Below are positions 57,144 through 64,000 of a stretch of 64,000 bases of DNA, piece by piece; position 1 is the stretch's first letter, and each line of letters opens with the position of its first letter. The notes under the pieces were generated by a model. That model saw nothing but the letters and a program-made list of their open reading frames with translations, searched no databases and was not told where the DNA came from. Source of the stretch: Pirellulales bacterium (GTDB lineage Bacteria > Planctomycetota > Planctomycetia > Pirellulales > JAEUIK01); the NCBI GenBank assembly GCA_019694435.1, contig JAIBBZ010000008.1, positions 1-64,000 of the forward strand, read 5' to 3'. Both the position numbers and the translations under genes were made by a program.

Positions 57144-57869
57144 ATGTCCGTGCGGCTCTCGATCGTTATGCCCGCCTACAACGAGGAAGGCGCGATCGAA
57201 CGAGCCGTCGTCGAGGTTCAGGAGCGGATCTTCTCGCACGTGCCCGACGCCGAGCTGATTGTCGTCGACGATGGCAGCCGTGACCGGACGGGCGCCATTC
57301 TCGATCGACTGGCGCGCGACGAACCGCGGCTGCGCGTCGTCCACCAGGCGAACGGCGGTCACGGGCCGGCCCTGCGCCATGGCCTCGACCTGATGCATGG
57401 ATCGTTCGTGCTGCTGGTCGACAGCGACCGCCAGATCCCCCTCGACCACTTTGCCGAGTTCTGGCAGGAAATCGCCGGCTGCGACGCCGTGATCGGGGTC
57501 CGCCGCGTGCGGCACGATCCGCGCATTCGGCTGTATCTGACGCGGCTGGTGCGGTGGACGATTCGCGTGATGTTCGGCGTTTCGCTGGCCGATGCCAACG
57601 TCCCGTTCAAGCTAGTGCGCGGTGAGGCCTGGCAGGCGGCCCGGTGCATCATTCCGCCCGATACGCTGACGCCGTCGATGTTCCTGGCCGTGTTTCTCAA
57701 ACGAGCCGGCTACCGTGTGAGCGAACGCGAGGTGTGTCACCGCGAGCGCCAAACGGGCATCATTTCGATTCGCCGCTGGAAGCTCCTGCGGTTCTGTTTT
57801 CGCGGTTTTCGCCAATTGCTCGCGTTTCGCCGGAGGTTGGGCGCATGGAAACCGGGCCACGCCTGCTGA
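57144..57869 (+). CDS. Family 2 glycosyltransferase (dolichyl-phosphate-type)
   Basis: 241 residues from ATG 57144. The N-terminus SIVMPAYNEEGAIERAV and the nucleotide-binding VVDDGSRDRTG then VLLVDSDRQIPLD give the GT2 fold with the D-x-D-like metal site. The length, and the lack of large membrane helices, fit the polyprenyl-phosphate mannosyl/glucosyltransferase type. It probably moves a sugar from a nucleotide to a lipid carrier or to a lipid. The gene overlaps the following flavoprotein by 25 bases. Confidence 0.85.
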   Translation: MSVRLSIVMPAYNEEGAIERAVVEVQERIFSHVPDAELIVVDDGSRDRTGAILDRLARDEPRLRVVHQANGGHGPALRHGLDLMHGSFVLLVDSDRQIPLDHFAEFWQEIAGCDAVIGVRRVRHDPRIRLYLTRLVRWTIRVMFGVSLADANVPFKLVRGEAWQAARCIIPPDTLTPSMFLAVFLKRAGYRVSEREVCHRERQTGIISIRRWKLLRFCFRGFRQLLAFRRRLGAWKPGHAC

Positions 57870-59248
57870 TCGTCGGTGCCGGCCCGACAGGGCTCGGCGC
57901 GGCGTGGCGGTTGCACCAGCGCGGCGCGACGCGCTGGCTGCTCGTCGACGCGGCCCAAGAAGCCGGCGGTTTGGCCGGCTCCGTGGTCGATCCGCAGGGG
58001 TTTGTTTGGGATCGCGGCGGGCACGTGCTGTTTTCGCACTACGAGTATTTCGATCGGGCCGTAAACACCTGGTTGGGCGACGCGTGGGTCGAACACGTAC
58101 GCGAAGCCTGGGTCTGGATGCGCCGGCGATTCATCCCCTACCCGTTGCAGAACAACATCTGGCGGCTGCCCGACGCCGAGCTCGAACGCTGCATCGCAGG
58201 ACTGCGGGCAGCGCGGAAAGAGACCCACGCCGAACGGCCGACGCAGTTTCGCGAGTGGATCTTGCGTCAATTCGGCGCCGGCCTCGCCGAGTCGTTCTTT
58301 CTGCCCTACAACCGCAAAGTTTGGGCCTATGACCCGGCGCGGCTGGGCACCGGTTGGATGGGCGAGCGCGTGGCCACGGTCGACCTGGCACGAGTTCTGG
58401 CCAACGTCGAACGCCGCCAAGACGACGTCGGCTGGGGGCCCAATGCGCGGTTCCGCTTCCCACTTCGAGGCGGAACGGGCGCCATCTGGCGGGCCGCACT
58501 CGACCGCCTTCCGCGCGAGCGCGTGCAATTGGGGCGGCGCGTGGTGCGCATCGATGCGCAGCGCAAGACCGCGGTCTTCGCCGACGGCGGCGAATTGACT
58601 TACGACGTGCTGCTCAGCACGATGCCGCTCGACCGGTTATTGACGCTGCTCGTCGACCAACCCCAATTGGCTCAGCAGGCCGGCGAATTCGTCCATTCCC
58701 GCACGCACCTGGTGGGCGTGGGCATCGAAGGCGACACGCCCGAGGTGCTCCGCACGAAGAATTGGATGTATTTCCCCGAGCCGGAGCTGCCGTTTTATCG
58801 CGTGACGGTGTTCTCGAATTACTCGCCCCACAACGTGCCGTGGCCCGGGCAGCAATGGTCGTTGCTGTGCGAAATGAGTTCGACACCGGACGAGAGCTTC
58901 GACGACGAGGCACACGAGCGCGACGTCGTGGCGGCCCTCCGTGGCGAAGGCTTCCTGCAGGCCGACGTAACGCCCGTCACACTCTGGCGCGAGCGGCTGG
59001 AATACGGCTATCCGACGCCGTTTGTCGGGCGCGACGAGCTGCTGGCTCGAGTCGATTCGCGGCTCAAGGCCCTGTCGATCTACAGCCGCGGGCGCTTCGG
59101 CGGCTGGAAATACGAGGTCTCGAACCAGGACCACTCGCTGATGCAAGGCGTCGAATGGGTCGAGCACGTCCTCGCCGGCGGCGAGGAAACGACTTACTAC
59201 GATCCCGACACGGTGAACCGCGGGCCCCAGCGCGTGGGTCCCGATTGA
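57845..59248 (+). CDS. FAD-dependent oxidoreductase, UDP-galactopyranose-mutase/amine-oxidase-like
   Basis: 467 residues from ATG 57845, overlapping the GT2 gene by 25 bases in another frame. The FAD-binding Rossmann motif is LLIVGAGPTGLGAAWRLHQRG, followed by GGLAGSVVDPQGFVWDRGGH, a pattern of the UDP-galactopyranose mutase/protoporphyrinogen oxidase-like group. Later VLLSTMPLDRLL and the C-terminal GRFGGWKYEVSNQDHSLMQG complete the family layout. It may change a nucleotide sugar or desaturate a lipid; the exact reaction is not visible. Coupling to GT2 suggests a shared glycan or glycolipid pathway. Confidence 0.85.
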   Translation: METGPRLLIVGAGPTGLGAAWRLHQRGATRWLLVDAAQEAGGLAGSVVDPQGFVWDRGGHVLFSHYEYFDRAVNTWLGDAWVEHVREAWVWMRRRFIPYPLQNNIWRLPDAELERCIAGLRAARKETHAERPTQFREWILRQFGAGLAESFFLPYNRKVWAYDPARLGTGWMGERVATVDLARVLANVERRQDDVGWGPNARFRFPLRGGTGAIWRAALDRLPRERVQLGRRVVRIDAQRKTAVFADGGELTYDVLLSTMPLDRLLTLLVDQPQLAQQAGEFVHSRTHLVGVGIEGDTPEVLRTKNWMYFPEPELPFYRVTVFSNYSPHNVPWPGQQWSLLCEMSSTPDESFDDEAHERDVVAALRGEGFLQADVTPVTLWRERLEYGYPTPFVGRDELLARVDSRLKALSIYSRGRFGGWKYEVSNQDHSLMQGVEWVEHVLAGGEETTYYDPDTVNRGPQRVGPD

Positions 59249-59270
59249 TCCTTGCCCGGGCGCGCGCCGA

Positions 59271-60866
59271 TCAGCCCACGGGAGCCGCGGTCGGCGCCAA
59301 CTCGACCACCGGCATGGTGGCGGGCTGGCGAGCGGCCTGCGGCTCGCCCTGTTCTTCGGTCGAATACAGCCGGGTGAGCGACTGCAGCGCTTCGGGCAGC
59401 GGCTCTTCGGCGCGATCCTGGCGCGGCGCGATCCCGCTGATGTTCAGGAACAGCTTGAGCCCCTGGACCAAGCTGGTCCACGAGGTGTTCTTCCAGATCC
59501 GCCACATCCGCCGCGGGCTGGTCAGATAGAACGTGCGGATGGCATTGCGGCGCATCTTCATCAGGTCGATCTTGTACGCCTCTTGATACCAGCACGTCGG
59601 ACTGTACTGGTCCAGGAGGATCATCTTCTCGAGCGCCGTCTCGTTCTCGCGCTTGGCTTGCTCGTACAGCGGCGTACCGGGCTGCGGCACCACCTGGAAA
59701 AAGCCCGCGTGGGTCAATTGCGAATCGATGGCCCAGTTGATCGTGGCCTTGATCTCGTCGACCGTCTCGGTGGGGAAGCCGATCATGAAGAAGCCCTTGA
59801 CCACGACGCCGCGCTGGGCCATCCAGGCCACCGAGCGCTTCAGCGCGTCGAGGCGGAGACGCTTCTTGATCAAGTCCTGCAGCCGCGGCGTGACGGTTTC
59901 GATGGCCACGGCCGTGAAATACATGCCTGCGCTAGTGAGCGCCTCGACGTCGTCCTCGTCGAGAATGTCGGCCCGCAGGCCGTTGGGGAACGTGATTTTG
60001 AAATGGAATGGGGCCAGGCCGCGACAGATTTCCTTCATCCGGCCCGAGTTCATGTTGAAAATGTCGTCGACGATCTGCAGTTCGTCGACGCCGTACTTTT
60101 CTCGCAGCAGCCGAACCTCGGCCAGCACGTTTTCCGGCGATCGCCAGCGGAACTTCTTGCCGAAGATGTCGTGGCAGTAGGTGCACAGAAACGGACAGCC
60201 GCGCGAAGTGAAGATCGGCGCGTAGCGCTTGCCGCGCAGCATGGCCGCCATGTTCGGCCGCTCGGCATAGGCGTCGAAATCGACCAGGTCCCAGGCCGGG
60301 AACGGGATATCGTCGAGGTTTTCGACCGCGCCGACGAGCGGCTTTCCGCCGGGCCCCGCCGAGCAACCATTGGTCCGATAGCCGTCGGCGTCGCGCCAGG
60401 TCAGGCCGACAATGTCGTCGAGCTGCCCGTTGCCGCGAAAATGACGCTCGAGCGCCAGCGGAAACGCATAGTCGGCTTCGCCGTCGAAAATCCAGTCGTA
60501 GACGCCCGTATCGACGAGCCGCGCGGTGCCACCATGCGCCAGGGGGCCGCCCAGTACGGTGAGCGTGTTGGGCCACCGCTGCTTGACGCGGTGCGCGATG
60601 CGGCCCGACTCTTCCGCCTCGAGGTTCAGCGCCGAAATGCCGATCACATGGGGCCGGAACTCGTCCATCACCCCGTCGATGTCCCAATAGCGACGCTGGT
60701 CGAGCCGTTGGTCGATAAAGCGGATCTCGAGCGTGTCGCCAAAGCGCTGCCGCAGCGTCGAGGCCAAATACAACAGCCCCAGCGGCGGCATGTGGATCAA
60801 GGCCGTCGTCGTCTGATACGGCTTGATCAGCAGGATGCGCAGTTTCTCGGGCCCGGTCGCAATCAA
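59271..60866 (-). CDS. B12-binding radical SAM protein (paralogue B)
   Basis: 531 residues from TTG 60866. The TTG is supported by a GGGGGTG about 7 bases upstream and because the N-terminus then aligns with paralogue A (LRILLIKPYQTTTALIHMPP). It has a cobalamin-binding-like N-terminal domain, the 4Fe-4S motif CPFLCTYC (Cys224, Cys228, Cys231), and GFFMIGFPTETVDE. It is transcribed against its paralogue, convergent with the flavoprotein (22 bases between stops). The C-terminal tail differs most from A (TLYSTEEQGEP region), so the two may act on different substrates. Confidence 0.88.
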   Translation of the reverse strand: MIATGPEKLRILLIKPYQTTTALIHMPPLGLLYLASTLRQRFGDTLEIRFIDQRLDQRRYWDIDGVMDEFRPHVIGISALNLEAEESGRIAHRVKQRWPNTLTVLGGPLAHGGTARLVDTGVYDWIFDGEADYAFPLALERHFRGNGQLDDIVGLTWRDADGYRTNGCSAGPGGKPLVGAVENLDDIPFPAWDLVDFDAYAERPNMAAMLRGKRYAPIFTSRGCPFLCTYCHDIFGKKFRWRSPENVLAEVRLLREKYGVDELQIVDDIFNMNSGRMKEICRGLAPFHFKITFPNGLRADILDEDDVEALTSAGMYFTAVAIETVTPRLQDLIKKRLRLDALKRSVAWMAQRGVVVKGFFMIGFPTETVDEIKATINWAIDSQLTHAGFFQVVPQPGTPLYEQAKRENETALEKMILLDQYSPTCWYQEAYKIDLMKMRRNAIRTFYLTSPRRMWRIWKNTSWTSLVQGLKLFLNISGIAPRQDRAEEPLPEALQSLTRLYSTEEQGEPQAARQPATMPVVELAPTAAPVG

Positions 60867-61123
60867 GTTTGCACCCCCAGAAGGCGGGTCGATTGACCTA
60901 TGCCAGAAGCGCGCAGGGAATCAGCGCGATGAAGCGATTCTAATGTCGTGGCGAGACGGTGCCAACGATTTTTTGCAGAAAATGCTGACAGAATCCCTGC
61001 GCGACGTAAACCGTTGGCAGCACAGCCGTAAAATGCCAGCCGCGATTGTCGAAACTTGCCCGTTGAACTGCTAGTCTGAATCCGTAGCCGGCGATTGCGA
61101 CCTGCCACCTCGAAGCGATCACG

Positions 61124-62638
61124 ATGGCCGTACTTCCCACGGCGCTGCCCAAGCAAATCTACGAGCCGGTGCCGCTGCCTTGGCAGGCGGAACCGTCGGG
61201 CACCCACACCCCGGCCAGCGCGAAGCGCGTCTTGCTGGTCAGTCCGGCCTACCGCGCGCATATCGTCGCGCCTCACCTGGGGCTGGGCTACCTGGCGACC
61301 GCGTTGCGCCGCGCCGGGCACGAGGTGCACGTCGTCGACGGGCTACGCGAGCCGGTCGTGATTCGGCCCGAATGGGACCTGGTCGGCGTGACGGCGATGA
61401 CCACCTATTTCCCCGAGGCGGTCGCATTGGTCCAGCAGGCCAAGTCGCTGGGGCTGCCGGTGATTCTGGGTGGGCCGCACGCGATTGCCGACCCGCAAGG
61501 CAGCCTCCGTCAAAGCGGGGCCGACTACGTCTGCGCCGGCGAAGGCGAACTGGTGATCACGGCGCTGGCCGGCGGAGTGCCGGCCGCGCAGATTCCCGGG
61601 TTGCTGTGGTGGGACCAAGGGCAAGTGCGCCAGAACGGCCAGGCCAATTTCCTGCCGACCGTCGACGACTTCGGCGAACCGGCCTGGGACCTGATCGATC
61701 CGCGCAGCTATCCGCCGGCGCCACACGGCATGATTGCCCGGGCCTTTCCGCTGGCGCCGGTCATCACGACCCGCGGCTGTCCCTACACCTGCAGCTATTG
61801 CAGCGCTCCGATCACAGCAGGCCGGCGGATGCGTTACCGCGACCCGGTGCGCGTGGTCGACGAGTTCGAGCGGCTGGTTCGCGATTACGGTGTGCGTGAA
61901 ATCCAGGTCGAGGACGACAACTTTACGATCAAGCGCGAGCACGTACTGGCGATTTGCGAGGAGCTGGTACGGCGCAACGTGCGTGTGCACTGGAGCCTGC
62001 CCAACGGCGTGCGGATCGATCGGCTCGACCCCGAGTTGCTGCGCTTGATGAAGCGCAGCGGTTGCTACCTGATGGCGCTGGGGATCGAGTCGGCCAACCA
62101 ACGGATCCTGGACATGGTCCACAAAAAGCTCGACGTCGGGCTGGTGCGGCGTGTCGTGCAAGACGTCGTCGACGCCGGGATCGAGGCCTGGGGCTTTTTC
62201 ATGATCGGGTTCCCCACGGAGACCCGGGCGGAGATCCAAAACACCATCGAGTTTGCCTTGAGCCTGCCGCTTACGCGGCTGCAATTCACCCGCACGACAC
62301 CCCTGCCCGGCACGCCCATCTACGAATGGTGGAAGGCCGAATGGGGGCGCGGGCAGGACATCGATTGGTCGAAGTTCAACTACTACGAGTTCAAATGCGA
62401 CTGGTCTGAGGTGCCGGCCGACGAGCTGGGTCGGATGCAGCGCCGGGCCCATTGGCGCTTCTATCGCCGGCCGCGCAATTTCCTCAAGATCGTCGGCTCG
62501 TTGCGGCCGGCGCAGTATCGCTATGCGTTACGCCGGCTGACCAACCTGGGAGCGTTTCGCTCGCACGATATGCACCGCCCACTGGACGCGAGCGCGGCTC
62601 ACGGCGTGGTGTCGTCGGACAATTCGCCGCCGAGTTGA
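61124..62638 (+). CDS. B12-binding radical SAM protein (third, divergent)
   Basis: 504 residues from ATG 61124. The order of domains is the same: a cobalamin-binding-like N-terminus (LLVSPAYRAHIVAPHLGLGY, VGVTAMTTYFPEAV, LGGPHAI), the radical SAM motif CPYTCSYC (Cys219, Cys223, Cys226), and GFFMIGFPTETRAE. It is clearly less like A and B than they are to each other. It lies divergently from B with 257 bases between starts. Its 3' end overlaps the last surface-protein gene by 40 bases on the other strand. Confidence 0.88.
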   Translation: MAVLPTALPKQIYEPVPLPWQAEPSGTHTPASAKRVLLVSPAYRAHIVAPHLGLGYLATALRRAGHEVHVVDGLREPVVIRPEWDLVGVTAMTTYFPEAVALVQQAKSLGLPVILGGPHAIADPQGSLRQSGADYVCAGEGELVITALAGGVPAAQIPGLLWWDQGQVRQNGQANFLPTVDDFGEPAWDLIDPRSYPPAPHGMIARAFPLAPVITTRGCPYTCSYCSAPITAGRRMRYRDPVRVVDEFERLVRDYGVREIQVEDDNFTIKREHVLAICEELVRRNVRVHWSLPNGVRIDRLDPELLRLMKRSGCYLMALGIESANQRILDMVHKKLDVGLVRRVVQDVVDAGIEAWGFFMIGFPTETRAEIQNTIEFALSLPLTRLQFTRTTPLPGTPIYEWWKAEWGRGQDIDWSKFNYYEFKCDWSEVPADELGRMQRRAHWRFYRRPRNFLKIVGSLRPAQYRYALRRLTNLGAFRSHDMHRPLDASAAHGVVSSDNSPPS

Positions 62639-64000
62639 TCGAAGAGCCAGTCGACCACGGCCGAGCCGCTTGCCGTCTTGCTGACCAGGTACCAATCGCT
62701 GTCGGCGCCGCCGGCGATGAGGTCGCGCGAAGAGTCGCTCGTGGCGGTCCCGCCGCCGACGAGGAAATAGTCCTCGTTCAACCGCTCGCCGACCCCCTGG
62801 CCGCGAAGATTGGCGACGCGCTCGTTGTAGGTTCGTGCACTGCGCCATTCGGCATGAATGGCGTCGAGCGCGTACTGATCGAACGCCGTGCCCGGATCGG
62901 TGAAGTACAGTAGGTCGGCGATGATCAGGTCGTCGCCATCCTCGCCGCCGAGCACGTCGACCCCGGTGCCGCCGACCAGCAGGTCGCGGCCTGCGCCACC
63001 ACTCAGATTGTCCTTGCCGTCATGGCCGATGAGCTGGTCGTCGCCGTCGTCGCCCACGAGGACGTCGCCGCGCGAGCCGCCGGCCAGCGAGTCGTTCCCC
63101 GCTCCGCCGAAGAAGCTGAACGACCGGCGCCTCGAGGTCGTGGACAGGTTGTCGTTGCCGTCGCCGCCGTAGGCATTGACGCGCCCGCTGATTCCCGGCA
63201 CGAACGTAATCAGGAGATTGCCGCCGCTGAACTCCCAGACATTGATCCCGCCGGTGGCCTCGAAGAACGCCAGGATGTCGTCTCCGGCGGTGCCGCCGTA
63301 GTACAAGTCGAGCTTCGCCGGATTGCCTTCATCCGGCCTTGTCTCGTAACGCACGGCGTCGATCGTCGCCGTTTGCGCCGAGCTCGTCGCGCCAAAACTG
63401 TTGGTTGCTGTGACGCGGTACGTGTGGCTGCCCAGCGACTGGAAGGCGTGTTCGACCACCGTGCCGCTGGGTCCGTTGACGACCTCGTCGACAATCGTGT
63501 CGTTGTTCCAGTCGAAGGCAAAGCCGAACTCCGCGTCGGGCGGCACCGTCGGGTCCGTCACGTTGAGCGTAATGCTCGTCGGCGCCGAGCGCACCGTCGT
63601 GGTTGGCGCGTCGATGGCCAGCGTGGGAGGGAGATAGTGCTTGTCGAGCGACAGGCGGTAGTCGCCGAAACCGGAGCCGGCGCTGACGATCACACGATAG
63701 GTGTCGGCCGCCGCGGAGAAGAACGTCCACTGAGCCGAGCCGTCGGCCGCCGTCGAGAGCGTCGGCACGACCGGATTGCCCAGGCTGTTGATCACCGCCA
63801 GGCCCGGCTGCAGGGTGTTGGCCGGCGTCGTGGCGGCATCGCGGAACAGAGCGTCGGCCGTGAGCGTCACTTCTTGGCCGGCCGCGGCGGTGAACTGGTA
63901 GACGTCGTCTTCGAGCACCGGCCGCGGCGCCGTCGCCACGATCTGGCCGGTGAATTGCAGGTTGACGAGCAGCCCTGTGTTGGGCTCGGTCACTACCACG
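62599..64000 (-). CDS. Surface protein with PKD and RTX repeats (5' end outside window)
   Basis: The frame is open to the right edge, so the N-terminus is missing; about 467 residues are seen. From the edge: a PPC-like beta domain (EDDVYQFTAAAGQEVTLTAD, YRVIVSAGSGFGDYRLSLD), a PKD-like domain (about 125-215), RTX calcium-binding nonapeptides (GGAGNDSLAGGSRGDVLVGD, about 290-360), and a C-terminal module with ALDAIHAEWRSARTYNERVA then SDWYLVS. The module and the RTX/PKD order match the protein at 22113-26135, so the two are paralogues in their C-terminal halves. It is probably a large secreted or surface protein. It overlaps the radical SAM gene by 40 bases, tail to tail. Confidence 0.8.
   Translation of the reverse strand, partial: VVVTEPNTGLLVNLQFTGQIVATAPRPVLEDDVYQFTAAAGQEVTLTADALFRDAATTPANTLQPGLAVINSLGNPVVPTLSTAADGSAQWTFFSAAADTYRVIVSAGSGFGDYRLSLDKHYLPPTLAIDAPTTTVRSAPTSITLNVTDPTVPPDAEFGFAFDWNNDTIVDEVVNGPSGTVVEHAFQSLGSHTYRVTATNSFGATSSAQTATIDAVRYETRPDEGNPAKLDLYYGGTAGDDILAFFEATGGINVWEFSGGNLLITFVPGISGRVNAYGGDGNDNLSTTSRRRSFSFFGGAGNDSLAGGSRGDVLVGDDGDDQLIGHDGKDNLSGGAGRDLLVGGTGVDVLGGEDGDDLIIADLLYFTDPGTAFDQYALDAIHAEWRSARTYNERVANLRGQGVGERLNEDYFLVGGGTATSDSSRDLIAGGADSDWYLVSKTASGSAVVDWLFDQLGGELSDDTTP

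Overview
The window is about 64 kb of GC-rich bacterial chromosome, and its gene content points to a planctomycete, probably of the Pirellulales type. The evidence is the PVC-type cytochrome c/HEAT protein, the PSD1 (DUF1549/DUF1553) plus DUF1501 pair, Tat-exported Gfo/Idh/MocA and Cys-type sulfatase genes, several PEP-CTERM proteins, an ECF sigma factor next to a Ser/Thr kinase with TPRs, and three surface proteins carrying the planctomycete N-terminal LExLExR-like motif. No rRNA, CRISPR array, insertion sequence or phage module was seen. One tRNA (Cys) is present.

Layout. 1-4.7 kb: the end of a large heme-binding HEAT-repeat protein, an MFS transporter and a small conserved protein, tightly coupled. 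4.7-9 kb: a zinc-ribbon membrane protein ending in a DNA-ligase-like OB fold, an SGNH hydrolase, tRNA-Cys, and a prenyltransferase-fold protein with a CxxCH motif. 9.5-12.8 kb: a PhoD phosphatase with a PEP-CTERM tail and a PEP-CTERM gene broken by an in-frame TGA. 13-21.4 kb: a complete kdp potassium-uptake operon (27-aa membrane peptide, kdpF, A, B, C, D, E) preceded by four helically phased TTGAT/C repeats that look like a KdpE operator. 21.6-33.8 kb: a secreted VOC protein, then a minus-strand block of ECF sigma, Ser/Thr kinase and metzincin protease (translationally coupled), a large SdrD-B/vWA/RTX surface protein, and a PPC-domain protein. 34.3-38.3 kb: a beta-barrel protein with a Cys-rich patch, a 50-aa membrane peptide and two tandem PEP-CTERM proteins. 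38.4-44.6 kb: a sulfatase, a methyltransferase-ACP-double SDR cluster, and a Gfo/Idh/MocA oxidoreductase. 45.1-54.8 kb: recQ, then a minus-strand operon of GT-C/TPR membrane protein, PSD1 cytochrome and DUF1501. 55.3-62.6 kb: three B12-type radical SAM proteins (two of them close paralogues), a family 2 glycosyltransferase and a UDP-galactopyranose-mutase-like flavoprotein. The window ends inside a second RTX/PKD surface protein related to the one at 22-26 kb.

The best candidates for undescribed biology are the radical SAM/GT2/flavoprotein cluster, the ECF-kinase-protease(-surface protein) block, the MT-ACP-SDR-SDR cluster that lacks a ketosynthase, and the ligase-OB-fold membrane protein. 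All functional statements rest on motifs read by eye; no database search was run.
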